From Lycium barbarum (taxonomy: Eukaryota > Streptophyta > Magnoliopsida > Solanales > Solanaceae), in NCBI RefSeq assembly GCF_019175385.1, contig NC_083342.1, positions 122,202,376 through 122,266,375 on the forward strand: a DNA stretch of 64,000 nt, read 5' to 3'. Positions 43,292 through 56,028 of the stretch are shown piece by piece. A program made the position numbers and the translations under genes. The stretch's first letter is position 1. The number at the start of each line of letters is the position of its first letter. The notes beneath the pieces are model-generated. The model made no database searches, was not told the DNA's origin, and saw only the letters and a list, made by a program, of their open reading frames with translations.

Positions 43292-44920
43292 ATTACACCC
43301 CATGTCAATTAGGGTAGCAATGCTATCAAAATTGACTCATTTTTTAAAATCTTACAAAAAATGCCCCACTCCCCCCTCCTCCTCCTCCCCTCTCTGCACT
43401 CACTCTCACCTTCATCGCCGTCACTGCCCCACCGATCTAACTCCGGTGAAGCAAGCCATCTCCGGCCAAACAACGTCCAACGATCTGACTGGATTTGCTT
43501 TTTAATGCCGTCACCGATTTAACTCCGGCGAAGCAAGCCATCTCCGATCAGATCTATATTGTTACAGATCTGATCAGATTCTTTTTTTTAACGTCGTCAC
43601 CAGTGACTTTTTGTTTTTGTTTAAATGTTAATTGTATTGTTACAGATCTGACCAGATTCGCGTTTTTCCGGCGACCTCCATGAACACCGGCGAGTGCCCT
43701 TTTGGTGTATGTGGTGGTATATGGGTGTATATGGTGGTATATTGGTGTATATGGTGTTTATGTATATAGGTGTATAAATATGGTGGTTGGTGTTGCTCCA
43801 GCGTGATCTCCGGCGATGACTGGTCGCAGGTGTATATGGGTTAGTTATAATATTGTATATGGGTGTATATGGGTATATGGGTTATAATATTGTATAAAAT
43901 TGTATATGGGTGTATATGGATGTATGGGTGTGCATATGGGTTATAATATTGTACTCTAATAGGGGTCGTTTGGTTTAAGGTATAAGCTGGGTTATCCCAG
44001 CACTAATTTTTATACCATGTTTGGTATAAGGTATAAATTAGTGCTGGGATAAATTTATACCTTGTACCAAACATGGTATAAAAATTAGTGTTGGGATAAC
44101 CCAGCTTATACCTTCTTAACCCACTTATACTGGGATTATTTTATACCATCTTTTATATGGTATAAAATAATCCCAATAGATGGGATAATATAATCCCGGG
44201 ACTAATGAGTCCTTAAACCAAACGACCCCTATGGGTGCATATGGGTATATGGGTTATGATATTGTAATGTATATGGGTTAAAGCTTTGGAACGTAAGTTT
44301 TGGGCTATTTTTTTCCAATGGAAGTGACCAAATTGTATATTTATGAAATTTCCCCATTATTATATAAGAATGTGAAAAAAAGGAAGGGGGAAATTTCAAA
44401 AATATAAAATTTGCACACTTACATTGCAAAAAAATAGCCCAAAACTTACATTGTAAAGTTTTAGTCCAAAAACACTTTTATATAGAGTTATACACTTATA
44501 TACAAAAGACAGGTACATTATATATATAAGCGTTTGAAGGTGCATAATGTGTATGTATACACACTAAAATATATAATGATACACGAAAATACGAACGTAT
44601 ACACAATTATACAAATATTGTATAATGTGTAGATATATATACTAGAAAATATAATTATACAATATTATACACGAAAATACGAACGTATTCACAATTATAC
44701 AAATATTGTATAATGTGTAGGTATATACACTACTATACAATTTTATACATGAAAATACGCGCGTATACACAATGATTCAAAAATCTGGTTTATATTATTA
44801 TACACATGATATACAACATTACAAAACTCAGATTTTTTTCACAACAATGTTTAAAAACCCAATATACAACATGAGTCAATTTTGGTATCATTGTTACCCT
44901 AATTAACATGGGGGTGTAAT
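43292..44920. mobile_element. 1.6-kb non-autonomous TIR element with GT-rich and AC-rich halves
   Basis: About 50-bp imperfect inverted ends: left attaccacccc-type sequence (attacaccccatgtcaatta) and right taattaacatgggggtgtaa. The left half carries a tandem minisatellite of gtatatgggt units (43700-43950); the right half carries tatacacgaaaatacgaacg-type repeats (44575-44770). A 268-bp MITE is inserted near the middle. No clear target duplication, so the superfamily is undecided (Mutator-like possible). Confidence 0.6.
43962..44229. mobile_element. 268-bp MITE nested in the TIR element
   Basis: Ends ggggtcgtttggtttaagg and ccttaaaccaaacgacccc are perfect inverted repeats, flanked by TA (43960-43961 and 44230-44231). 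Internally it has further palindromes around gctgggttatcccagc and ataaaataatccca. A weaker relative lies at 46661-46875. Confidence 0.82.
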
Positions 44921-45760
44921 TATTCCAAAAAGAAATACCACATGCAGAATGTAAAGTACGCTACTATGAGAAGTCATGTCTACTAGTAATAGAATTATTT
45001 ATGTTAATAAAGTACGTAAGAAGAGTAAATTTTCCTTTGGTTTTATAAAGAGTAAGTTATTAATAACAGTTTTTCGGTTGCTGTATTTAAGTTTTTGCCG
45101 TGATTCAGGGCGGATCTAGAGTGTTGCCTGCGAGTTCACGCGAATCAGTAACTTATGTATTAAAATATTCACCAAATATCTATAAATATTTGAATGTGAA
45201 CTCAATTATTATTGTATATTAACTTAAAGTTGATAAAGGAACCTATAAACTTTAACTCTTGAATCCGCTTCGTAATTGACTTTTAGAAAACAATTGAATA
45301 GTTAAGTGACATTATTGATACAAAAAAAAAAAAAATTACTAGATAAATCTATCGAATTGAATGACCATTTGAGAAATTTTAATTTAGGTACTCATTCACT
45401 ATGCTGTCATTTAGGGCTCTACTTATTAAACTTTCCCTTATTTTATACTAGTACTAGTAGGGAACTAATCCGCGCTTCACGCGGTCATAAATACATCAAT
45501 ATTTTACTAATTATAATATAGATAGAAAAGGTGGAACTGGTTTTTATAAATGGACTATATTGTAAAGGTAATATGTATTTCTTAATCAATCATCTACGGT
45601 CAGACCATTCTATAAAAGTTTCGGTTGTTCTGATTTTTTTGACTTTTATAACAATATTTGCCCTTTAAATATTATTTGGCTGTTATAGGAAAAAATTATC
45701 CAAAAATTATTTTCTTTTCATTTCTTAAAGTCATAAGAAGATACAAAAATTATTTAAATT

Positions 45761-46180
45761 TAAAATCTCAAATATATGCATAGTTCACTAATTAATAATT
45801 AAAAATAGTTCAAAACTGAAATTTTGAAAAAATAATATAAATCATACACTTTAATAGTACTATAAATTTACTCCTATACAAGAAACGAAAAAAAAGTAAG
45901 AAACACTGTAGAAGATAATAACTTTTTTTTTTTTAAATGTAAGTACTGTACTAATAAAAATCTCAAATACATGCATACTTCACTAATTAATAATTAAAAA
46001 TAGTTCAAAACTGAAATTTTGAAAAAATAATAGTAATCATACACTTTATATTAAACAGAAAAGTGGTGTATAGTAGAGTGCTATAAATTTACTCCTATTT
46101 AAGAAATGAAAAAACAATAAGAAAGAACTGTAGAAGATAAAAAAAATGTAAGTACTGTACTAATAAAAACTTCTAAGAAT
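45761..46180. repeat. Two-copy ~195-bp direct repeat
   Basis: Blocks starting aaaatctcaaata and running through ttcactaattaataattaaa and caaaactgaaattttgaaaa to gtaagtactgtactaataaa occur at about 45763 and again at about 45956, adjacent and in the same orientation; the second copy has a ~25-bp insertion. Confidence 0.8.
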
Positions 46181-46660
46181 ACAGCTTCAACCACTATTTC
46201 CTCGTAACTCACCCAGCACTATATTGAAATAAGGAAATAGAGTACAAATCACTACATTTTTTTCTAGAAAGATAAAAAAGAGATATTATATATCCTGTCA
46301 TAGTCCAAAAATAGGAATGGTGCAGCAACAAAGAGCACCATTTTCTCGATCATCTCTTCCTTGTTCATAATTTTTCAATACACCAAAACAACATATAGTC
46401 AATGGACCAACTATGTAATATAAAATCTCGAAATACTAATTTAGAAAATTCAAGTATATCATTACCGTAACAACAACTAAAAGTAGGACATAATTAACAG
46501 AAAAGATCATATATGTCTAATTAATTATGATGTACGATCGAAGAAACCAAGCATATTTAATTGAATTATTGTAGTTCTCGGGCTCTTTTTGATCCTCATC
46601 CCAAACCTATCAAATCTTTTGAGGTCCTCTATGTTTGACGCAAGGAATCATAAAGACTTT

Positions 46661-46875
46661 GGGTCGTTTGGTATGACAGATGGAATAAGCAAGGATATCT
46701 CATGAAAATTTATCCTACCTTATATATGGGATAGTACTTTTACCATTTTAGTACAAATGGTGGGATAAAATAATCCCGGGACCAAGTTAATACTTATTAT
46801 CAAACAGGGAATAAACAATCTCACATATTATTCCTGAATTATTATCCTTATCCCACCAACTAAACGGTACAACGT
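46661..46875. mobile_element. MITE-like sequence related to the 43962 element
   Basis: Starts gggtcgtttggta and shares gggataaaataatcccggga with the element at 43962-44229; the right end (ccaactaaacggtac) is a poor inverted match. Confidence 0.4.
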
Positions 46876-47796
46876 ATGGATGCCAACCACAATCAGATAG
46901 AGCAATCTTGAATTCGTAATAGCACAAAACACACCTGAAAATGAAGAATATTATTCCCCTACATCGCCGGAAGATAAAATTAACATTGAGCTACTCTATC
47001 TTACTCTATGTTATTCATGATTTAATTGGAAGAGAAGGATCCTGCTGGCAACCTTCTTTTTCTAAACTTACATAATGGATGAACCTCAATAACCAAAATG
47101 GAAGAATGCTTCTGTGTTTTGTTGACTAAGAAAAGGAAAAGGTTACAAACTTTATTAGGGAAGGCTAATGCAAACAAACAATTGCCACTGACTTTATTAT
47201 GGAAAAAAAACAGCCAGGGATATTAGTAGACATACTGTGGCTTTTAAATACAATAATTGAGCAAAATATGGAGAAAGGAAAATTTACAATGAGAAAGCAA
47301 AGGGACGTGCATGAGGGTTATTAAAGAGCTTTTAAGATCTAATCAATATGAAATAAACTATTCAACATTGAATGGATAAAATGAGTGAATTAGAAGAAAA
47401 ACAGGGGAAAATAGAGAAAAGGCCAAAAAAAAGGAGAAAAAAGATAAATAGGAATGAAGGTGATAGAGAGGTGTCACATCACCTTATCTATGCCTAGTTT
47501 TATGTTACATATAGATTAATTAAAGGTAGCTATGATGGTGCTGAATTGTTGTAAAACTTATTTCTTATGCAAATGGAGTAGTACAAAAGTAAATATTACA
47601 CACTGTTGCAATAGGGTGCTGACCACCGTATCGCTGCCTCAAAACTGAGCAAGTCTTTCTTTTCTTTATATTGGAATCTAAAAACAAAAAGGTTGTAAAA
47701 GTTTACCCTAGTTTTTGAATAAATAACTACACTAATAGTGTAAAAATCGTCCACACTCCGCACTATGAGTGTATATAATTCAAATCCTAAAAGAAA

Positions 47797-49320
47797 TCAG
47801 AGCGAGCCCTGATTTAGTAGGGCGTTGGTATGGTCTTGTATCACTTTCCAAGCTATGTCAACATGCCTATAATCTGTAAGAGAAGCACCAATGGCAAATC
47901 GAATAATATAAGTGCCTCCAACAACTCCATGAGTCAAATAGAGTTGACTAGATGAATTAATAGACTCCACCAACTTAGTGTTAAACTTGTTCACTTCTTC
48001 CTCATGATCAAATTTGGTTGAAATTACTGATGGGGAAATCCTAAAACACACCATAGCAAATTTTCTAGGCACAAAGATTTCAAACCTTGTGTCCATAGCT
48101 ATAAGCCCTTCAAAATGCTTAGCCATGTTCACATGACTTCTTATCAAGTTTCTGAGATTAGTTACCCCATAACTTCTCAAAACTAACCATAGCTTCAATG
48201 CTCTAAATCTCCTGCTCAATGCAATTTGCCAGTCCTTATAATCAATCACTTGATTTAACTCTGTGGCCTTGTTTCTTAAGCACTCAGGATTAGTCGATAA
48301 AGCTTTTGTAAGTGCACTTGGATCCTTAACCCAAAGGCAGCAACAATCCAACGTGGAAAAGAACCATTTGTGTGCATTGAGACTGAAAGAATTTGCATTT
48401 TCAACACCATCAAGAAAGCGCTGAAACTCAGGGCAAATACAAGCACTTCCTGCATAGGCTGCATCCACATGTACCCAAATGCCAAATTCCTTAGCAATTT
48501 CACAGAGAGCACGCAATGGATCAACAGAAGTTGTTGAAGTTGTCCCAATGGTCACGCACAAGAATAAGGGAACCTTCCCTTCTTTAATGTCATTCAAGAT
48601 TGCTAAACGTAGCGATTTTGGGTACAAGGTAAACTCATCAACCTTTGTTGTTGGGATAACTCGAAAATTCTCGGGGTCTATCCCAGCTATGTGGGCAGCT
48701 TTCTTGAGAGAAAAATGTGTCTGATCAGATGCATAAACCACCAATTTGCCAAAATTCTCTCTACCAAATTTCCTCAGCATTTGGTCTCTAGCTGCCACTA
48801 TAGTGCACAACATGGCTTCACAAGTTGTACCTTGTAGTACACCTCCGCCGCCACCGGAGAATAGGAAATGATTGGGAAGATTTAGCATTTTCCCAAACCA
48901 ATCCATCACAATGCTCTCAAGTTCAGTGGCAGCAGGGGATGATATCCAATTGAACCCTACAACATTAAATCCAACGCTTAACATTTCACCTAGGAATCCA
49001 GCAGTACTTCCCGAAGAAGGAAAATAAGCAAAAAAATTAGGACTTTGCCAATGAGTTATCCCTGGAATAATATCCCTTTTGACATCTTGAAGAATTTTTT
49101 CGAGTGGCTCGGGGTCACTAGGGGCAGAATTTGGTACAAGTTTTTGGAGATAGCCTGGATTGACTTGGCTACAAACTGGATATTGTTCAATGTTTTGGTA
49201 GTAATCAGCAAGGAAATTCACAATCCTGTGACCTTGCCTTCTAAATTCTTCAGGATCCAAAGGGTTTATGTTGTTGAAAATTTGGTCATCAAGTTCATGG
49301 TTGATGTTGAGGGTACCCAT
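47797..49320 (-). CDS. Aromatic L-amino acid decarboxylase, tyrosine-decarboxylase type
   Basis: Intronless, 507 aa, PLP-dependent group II decarboxylase of full family length. It would convert Tyr/Phe/DOPA to the amine, or to an aldehyde in the AAS variants, in the cytosol. Visible motifs: [17 protein letters not shown], active-site His202 ([10 protein letters not shown]), Asp286 ([17 protein letters not shown]) and the PLP lysine Lys318 in NAHKWFF. Substrate marker: Ser369 in QIALSRRFR, where tryptophan decarboxylases have Gly, so a phenolic substrate is predicted. Oddity: the mobile catalytic-loop position that is Tyr in decarboxylases and Phe in aldehyde synthases is Cys347 (TNPECLRNK; codon TGC at 48280-48282, one transition from the Tyr codon TAC). 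All other key residues are present and there is no frameshift. The class is certain; the reaction performed is open. Confidence 0.95.
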   Translation of the reverse strand: MGTLNINHELDDQIFNNINPLDPEEFRRQGHRIVNFLADYYQNIEQYPVCSQVNPGYLQKLVPNSAPSDPEPLEKILQDVKRDIIPGITHWQSPNFFAYFPSSGSTAGFLGEMLSVGFNVVGFNWISSPAATELESIVMDWFGKMLNLPNHFLFSGGGGGVLQGTTCEAMLCTIVAARDQMLRKFGRENFGKLVVYASDQTHFSLKKAAHIAGIDPENFRVIPTTKVDEFTLYPKSLRLAILNDIKEGKVPLFLCVTIGTTSTTSVDPLRALCEIAKEFGIWVHVDAAYAGSACICPEFQRFLDGVENANSFSLNAHKWFFSTLDCCCLWVKDPSALTKALSTNPECLRNKATELNQVIDYKDWQIALSRRFRALKLWLVLRSYGVTNLRNLIRSHVNMAKHFEGLIAMDTRFEIFVPRKFAMVCFRISPSVISTKFDHEEEVNKFNTKLVESINSSSQLYLTHGVVGGTYIIRFAIGASLTDYRHVDIAWKVIQDHTNALLNQGSL

Positions 49321-50110
49321 TTTTTCAATTTGTGTGTGTTGTCCTGCCAGAAAAAGTAATGGTTGGTTTTATAGACATAAAGAACTAAATTATTTTGCCA
49401 TAAATGTTCTAGCAGCTTGAGATTATTTTTGCGGGCTATAGTTGGCCATGTATCTAACTCTTGAAGAAGTTGGTTTTAAGTATGTGCCAACGGAGCCCGC
49501 AGTTTAATGGTCACCCACTAACTAATTAGTTCACTTTCTAAGTTCTAATTATGATGTGTTTGAATGTTCAGCTTTCAATTTCTCTCGAGGATATGTAATA
49601 ACCCCATCGAGATGCAAATCTTTTTGAGTTGTGTGGAATCAATAATCCTAAATTGTTATACTGTAACAAAGATGATTACCTTTGAGGATCAATAATAAAG
49701 AAGTGCCTGTCGATCGGTACTAGTTGTGACTTGTGACAGATATAACCAATGACATTAATTTAAACTACGGGTTCTATCTCTTCTCCAACTTATTCGGCTT
49801 GCAGGGAAATTAATAAATGGGGCCGAATTTTGAGATGACGGATCAAGTTAACATATTTATTACAGAAGAAAAATAAATTAATAATCGTAATAAAAAAAAT
49901 ACTTCTAAGAATTTTCATTCAATATAAATATTGCTGGGGAACTCTTAGAGAGTCGATGAGTCGAGAACGCACAATTTCTGCTGCCCTGAAAAAGTTGAGT
50001 TTGGTAAGAAATTTTTAAAAAAATAGTGCACGGGATTCCAATAGTGTGGAATAGAAAAAAAGAAAGATAGATTACGTTTGACAAGAACAGAAAAAAAAAA
50101 AAAAAAAAAA
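49321..50110. other. Decarboxylase promoter and spacer
   Basis: Holds a short leader and a TATA box for the minus-strand decarboxylase gene, then AT-rich sequence without recognisable genes. Confidence 0.5.
49367..49373 (-). promoter_or_regulatory. TATA box of the decarboxylase gene
   Basis: On the minus strand ctataaaacc lies about 47 bases upstream of the ATG at 49320, giving a predicted start near 49340 and a leader of only about 20 bases. Confidence 0.65.
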
Positions 50111-50982
50111 GGGTCAAATATACACCTATACTTTTATAAATTAGCTATTTTGATCCTCCGTTACAAGTTGGAGCCAAATCTACCCCTCCCCTTACAAGTT
50201 AGGGCCAAATATAATCCTATCGTTAGCAAAGTTTCAAAAATACTCTCATTTCTAACATATTCCCACATAGCAAGCCTAGTCATTAGAATTGGGTGACATG
50301 GACGCCACATGACATTTAACTTATTATATTTGGTGTCTACTTGGAATTTTTTTAATAAAAAATCTAGAAAAAATGGCTTTTATTAAAATTCTGAAACTTT
50401 TTTGATTTTATAAAACCCGTTTTAAAAAAATATATTGTCAAAAATTGGATTTTTTTTGAAAAACTGTAAAGTATTTTTTTTTTTTAAAAGTGACCTAAAT
50501 ATCTTTTTTTTTTTTTAAATCTGGATTAATTTTAAAAAAAATTGAAAAAACTGATTTAAAAAAAATCATTTTCAGATTTTTTAATTAAAAAATCCAATTT
50601 TCTAGATTTTTTTTTAAGAACTGGGTTTTATAAAGTCAAAAAAAAAATCATATTTTTAATAAAAGCCATTTTTTCCATATTTATTTATTTTTAAAAAAAT
50701 AATTTTTCAGATTGTTTCTAAAAAGTTTGTCACATAGGCATTAGGCACCACATATAATAAATTAAATGTCATGTGGCGTCCATGTCACCTAATTCTAATG
50801 ACTAGGCTTGCTTATGTGGGAATATATATTAGAAATGAGGGGTATTTTTGAAACTTTACTAATGTTAGGGGTATATCTGGCTCCAACTTGTAACGGGAGG
50901 GGTAGATTTGACCCCAACTTGTAATGGAGGGTAAAAGTTGTCAATTTATAGAAATAGAGGGGTATTTTTAACCCTTTTCCCC
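50111..50982. mobile_element. Foldback Mutator-like MITE
   Basis: Left end aaagggtcaaatatacacc and right end ggggtatttttaaccctttt are inverted. A long inner inverted repeat pairs the region of catagcaagcctagtcatta (about 50266) with taatgactaggcttgcttat (about 50797). The centre is T/A-rich with further palindromes. Same style as the 20026 and 29447 elements, but no clean 9-bp duplication was found. Confidence 0.65.
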
Positions 50983-51529
50983 AAAAAAATGGTTTAGACT
51001 CAAGTAGATGTCCTGATTAAATATTCATCACGTAACAATTATTAATTTGTACGTAACTCATTAAGACATGAGCAATGATCAGTATGTGAAGAAATAAAGT
51101 TGATTTTTGGGAAAATACATAACCCCCCCCCCCCCCCCCCCCCAAACGTATAGCCAGATTAATTATGACGCACCCAACCTTTGCGGGCGACCTATTACCC
51201 CACAGTCTTAATTTTTCAGTATCTTAGTACCATTTTCGACTGACATGGCAAAAAAAATAAATTATGGCGAGTGAATTGAAAAAAATGAAATGTTGCAACT
51301 CAGATGCTTAAAATTGAGAAAGAAGACATTGAAGACACCTTCCATTCCTCTCTTCCACATTTCAATTGTTAAATGCAATTTATTTTTCTCTTTCTTCTTC
51401 TTTCTCCTTTTTCTCTTTCTTCTTCTTTCTCCTCAACCACCAACACCGCCGCCATACCGCCGCCGCCACATCGCCGCCTCCTCCTCCGCAGCAGCAGCAG
51501 CAACAACAAGAGGTACAAAAAATATTAAA

Positions 51530-51894
51530 AATGGGTTGAAGAAAATGGTTAAAAATATTTTGGTGTTTGATTTGCCTTCAAATGAATGTGTATGTTAATA
51601 GAGGAAGAAAATTGGTTGAATGTGTGTGTGTTAATGGAGGAAGAAAATGAGTTTTAATGGAGGAAGAAAATGGGTTGAATGTTTCTTGAAAATAAGCTCT
51701 TTATAATTGATGATTAAATTGAATGTGTATGTTAATGGAGGAAGAGAATGGGTTGAATGTTTGTGTGTTAATGGAGGAAGAAAATGGGTTGAAAAAAATG
51801 GGTTGAATGTGTGTTGTTAATAGAGGAAGAAAATGGGTTAAATGTGTGTGTGTGTGTTAATGGAGGAAAAAAATGGGTTGAATGTGTGTGTCCT
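51530..51894. repeat. gaagaaaatgggttgaatgt minisatellite
   Basis: Imperfect tandem units of about 30-45 bp (ttaatggaggaagaaaatgg, gttgaatgtgtgtgt). One more unit follows the inserted LTR at 55119-55160, showing that the array was split by it. Confidence 0.75.
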
Positions 51895-54800
51895 TGTCAC
51901 GACCCAATTTCGCGAGTCGTGGTGGCACCTACACTATCCCTCCGAGTAGGCGAACCACATTACTAATAACAAGTTAAATAAGCGAAAAATTAATTTAAGA
52001 ATAAGTTATCAAGTCTTAAATACTTATCATAACTAGAAATGTCACGACAACCCCAAAAATCTGGTCAAAGGGTACAAGAGCGCTAACATATTACCGAATA
52101 GAAGTCTGAAAATGCCAGAAGGCTACATATTGTCTGTAGAATACAAAAACAGAATAAATAGAGGAGGTCCTTCAGGGGCCACGGATGACCAAGTAGCTCA
52201 CCCTGAATGACTGAAAGATGTCACCCTCGCGTATCAGCCACGGGGTGTAGAACTGGAACCTGGATCGTACTCTGCACTCAACAATAGTGCAGCAAGAGTA
52301 GTATCAGTACAACACTTGTACCGGTAAGCATCACAGGCCGACAATGATTAGATAACGCATGAAGAAGTCGAAACCAACAAGTAGCACATAGAGCAAACAG
52401 GTATGGTCACGTATCATATACAAGTAAGGTGTAAAGGAATCATGAAATCAACCAAGACAGATATAATTCACCAAATGATCAGTCAAGTATATGAGTGGAT
52501 GAATGCAATACAATACAATAGTCACCTCTCTCACTCCACTCTCGTACACACATGCTAAGGGCAGTGCCTCAAAGCCATGACCCATGGGGGACCCGCGAAG
52601 TCCATGTACCACTCGTGCTCTCCGGCAGAAACCTCGGAGGCTTTCAATCACTCTCAATCTCCGGCAAAGACCTCGGAGTCCCTCTGTCACTCTCAATCTC
52701 CGGCAAAAACCTCGGAGTCTCTCAATCACTTAACTCACCATCATCCCAAGAATAATATGAAAGGTATGTCATGCATGATATTAGTCTCAATAATAATACT
52801 AATAGACAATCAACAAATACAAGTCATATTAATGTTACCATTCCTTTTCATATGATGAGTGAGCTAGTATGTGACAGAGATACAAACAGGTGATAATCAG
52901 AGAAAATAACACATATGGCGACAAACCCACATAACAGCTGACAGAGCCAACCTAATTGGAATCCACCTCCACTTCATGCCCGAAGGCCTATATGCTATCC
53001 CCGTCACTTTCTACAACTACATGCGATTCTCTAATCAGAGTCTAACTAAAGTAGACTGTAACCTACCTCAATGTCGAGCGGGTGCCACAAACAATCAAAC
53101 TAATGTCTTCCCTTTGCATAGAGCCTCTGAACGATCAAAATCTATAAAATATGCGATCTACGTTAGAATACGAATCTAATGACACCCATATTGCTATATT
53201 TCGAAGCCCAAAAACGCACCCCAAAAGTGGCCTTGGGCCCACAAGGGCAAGATTGGAATTTTATTTGAAAAATAATTTCGCCCATTATCTAAGGATTATA
53301 TATTATTAAAATTGGTCAATTTCATCCATAAATATACTATTCAATCATTAATTCTCCTTTCTTAGGAATAAGACTCGAAACCTTTAATTACTCCAATATC
53401 TTTAACTTCGGACAAAATCTGACTTTTCGTAATTCAAATACCATGATTCCGAAGGTATTCATATTATTCACTACCAAAATATTCAATTACATATACCTTA
53501 TGTATTTAAAATTAAAGCGGCAAACTAATAACACAAAGACAAAATTCAAAAATGGAAGTGAAATAATGAAGCCGAGGACCTTCAGCAAAAGAATACGAAC
53601 AGAATTAAACATAAGACTTAGTATGTAAGGATTTAAATATTGGCAAGACAAACATAAATGACACTTTCTAAAGCAAAAGCAAATCTGAAAATTCCCTACA
53701 AAAGCATACAAAAACGTGTGAAGTAATCATTTCATTTTTTTTTAAAGATGACAATGAGGAAAAGAGAACAAGACAAAACTTGTTAATTCTCTGTACCCTC
53801 ATTCTCAATTCTATAAAAACCAGAAGCTTTTAATAAGTAGCCACTTGTATTATTTTATTTTTATAATCACTTGTATCATCATACCTATTTATAGCACAGG
53901 TGAGGACATCATTATGACATCCACTAACTTTCACCTAATTTTAATACCAAAAAACGTGAGATTGGTCTAACTGAAATCAAATTGCATCCCATGTGCACAA
54001 AATGGAATTCTAACGTACATATATATCATCCAAGAAATACAACATCAATACTCAGTTATATTTCACACGATATTAAACAATTGGAATATATAATATGAAC
54101 TAAACCCAAGTAAAAGAAATGGACCTTTAATTATATTTTAACTTCATTTTCATATTTCTAACAACTACCTTGATCATTAATTTATTAAATCCTTATCAAT
54201 TCTTAGTGTACAAACATTTTTAAATAAACCACTAAATCATTTAATGGTTGGGAAGAAAAAGTGACCATCATTACAGATGTGATGATTTTCTCTAAGTTCA
54301 TGTATGGTTCACTTGGGCTCTATAATAGTTATTGTCTTCTAACATATCCTTATCAAGCTAAATAAAGAACCAATTTTTATAATGACTAAATCATGGGCCA
54401 CTTTTCAAAGCTTGTAGAAAGCTGGAAATTGCTACGGTGTATTCAAGAAAAGCAAGAAAATGTGAGTCATAGATTGCCATAACTACCATACTAAACTAAA
54501 CTTCCTGCAACATATTCTCTTGTAGGAGTGTATAAAACTAATTGTACCATACCTGATTGCCTTTGTATTTTGTGGAAATAAAATAAAGCTTCACTGCTCC
54601 TTCAACATTAATTGACAAAGCTCCTTCTGTTCGTCCTTTTTCTCCCCTCTAGGTTAGAAATAAGTGAATAATTTTTCCTTCTATTTTTTCCTCTTTATTT
54701 CGTAATATATCTTGCACAGAACAATATTTTTCCTTCTACTTTTTTCCTCCTTTTGGAATATAACGTGCACAACACAAGGTTATGATGACTAAATGCACAA

Positions 54801-55118
54801 AACAAGGGATGCATAAAACAAGGAATGGTGGGCTAGCCTACTTTATTATTATTTTTTTATTTCAAATGCCACTCATTCCTGGCATCATAATGAAAGTGGC
54901 CTTCTTTATTTATTTTTCCTTTTACATATCAAATGTCTTCCTAAGACATCAATTGCCCTTTCACCGGATGAAATATATCATTAGTCCTCAGATTACTTCG
55001 CTCTATTCATCATCTCATATAAACTATAACATGTATTCAAATCATATAAATAAACATAATATAGTCCCATACCCTTTTCATAGTTTTAAAGTGCTAAACG
55101 ACCAAACGGGTCGTTACA
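51895..55118 (+). mobile_element. Solo-LTR-like segment, 3.2 kb, inserted in the Mutator-like element
   Basis: Begins tgtcacgaccc and ends gggtcgttaca (TG...CA with short inverted ends), flanked by the exact 5-bp duplication gtcct (51890-51894 and 55119-55123). No pol or gag similarity was seen inside, so a large solo LTR, probably of Gypsy type by its cacgaccc start, is the simplest reading; a short non-autonomous element is the alternative. A ctataaaaacc at about 53811 could be its TATA box. Confidence 0.75.
52618..52735. repeat. Three-copy minisatellite in the solo-LTR-like segment
   Basis: About 37-bp units around ctctcaatctccggcaaaga and cctcggagtc, three copies in tandem. Confidence 0.8.
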
Positions 55119-55945
55119 GTCCTAATGGAGGAAGAAAATGAATTGATGGATTTCTTGAAATGAAGAAGAAGAAGAGTTTAGTGATGAAGAAGACAAAATT
55201 AATGGTTTAATAGTTAATTAGAGGTTAATTAGTGTAAATGTAATTAATAAAAGAAAAATCAAATGAAAAAAAAAGGAAAAGTGGCAGTGACGTGGTAGTG
55301 ACGTGTCAGTGACGTGGCAGCAGCGTGGCACCAATGTGGCGGAGAGTGTGCAATACTCTCCACTGTGCAACTGGGCTTCAATTTTTTTTTGCCACGTCAG
55401 TCAGAAAATAGTACCAAAATACTGAAAAATTAAGACTGGGGGGGGGGGGGGGGGGGTAATAGGTCGCCCGCAAAGGTTGGGTGCGTCATAATTAATTTGG
55501 CTATACGTTGGGGGGGGGGGTTTATGTATTTTCCCTTGATTTTTTGGAGGTACAAAAAATCCTAGATATTTAGTAAGGAATCTAGAATAGTCTAGTGTAA
55601 GATCTTGGATAATTATCCTAAAGAAAAATCTAGATATTCTAGAGTAGTGGTAGAAGATAAAGTTTACTAGATTTTTCTTGTAGCTGTAGCTAGAATAATT
55701 TCTAGAGCCACCCTACACAAGTATAAATAGGGATGGCCTTAGTCATTTGTAACCAACTCAAGTTAACCCATACAAAACTCAATTGTAACTCAATTCAAGC
55801 CAATTCAAGAGAGTCTTCTTCTATTACAAAGTTCTCCTTTCCAAAGCTTCCTCTTCTTTAGTTGAATCTTCCGATCTCAGTTAACGATCTTGGGCTAGCA
55901 GAAGGTCTCCGCGATTTACTTTTTCTTCTGCTATATTTATCTACA

Positions 55946-55958
55946 TGGTATCAGAGCC
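55946..55958 (+). promoter_or_regulatory. Primer-binding site of Copia element A
   Basis: tggtatcagagcc directly after the LTR end, complementary to the 3' end of plant initiator tRNA-Met. Confidence 0.85.
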
Positions 55959-56028
55959 ATAACCATACGTTGGCTGCTGGGTTTTGTTTCAAGATCGGGT
56001 TAGTGGTAGATTCAACTGATTTCTCTAA

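Larger units (their letters stand above)
44921..47796. other. AT-rich intergenic region with repeats
   Basis: Contains a probable hAT-like MITE (about 45106-45272, cagggcggatctaga to cttgaatccgc), a two-copy direct repeat (45761-46180) and a MITE-like stretch (46661-46875). The last ~200 bases are the 3' end of the decarboxylase gene. No gene recognised. Confidence 0.5.
51109..55535. mobile_element. Mutator-like element with C-tract ends, 4.4 kb, inserted in the Copia LTR
   Basis: The left end gggaaaatacataa followed by a C run, then gccagattaattatgacgca and caacctttgcgggcgaccta, is mirrored at the right end (taggtcgcccgcaaaggttg, tgcgtcataattaatttggc, G run, tttatgtattttccc). The inverted ends are at least 130 bp. 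It is flanked by the 9-bp duplication ttgattttt (51100-51108 and 55536-55544). The left interior (51370-51600) has a CT-rich leader and a short Pro/Ala-rich frame that may be a captured gene fragment, followed by a gaagaaaatgggttgaatgt minisatellite that resumes after the inner insertion (55119 on). No transposase. Confidence 0.88.

Noticed and set aside
48276..48724. ORFs overlapping the decarboxylase gene on both strands
   Set aside because: Shadow frames of the 507-aa decarboxylase.
51290..55118. Search for an active transposase or pol inside the 4.4-kb nested insertion
   Set aside because: No DDE, RT or integrase motif seen in any frame; the short ORFs near 52448-52855 come from a minisatellite.
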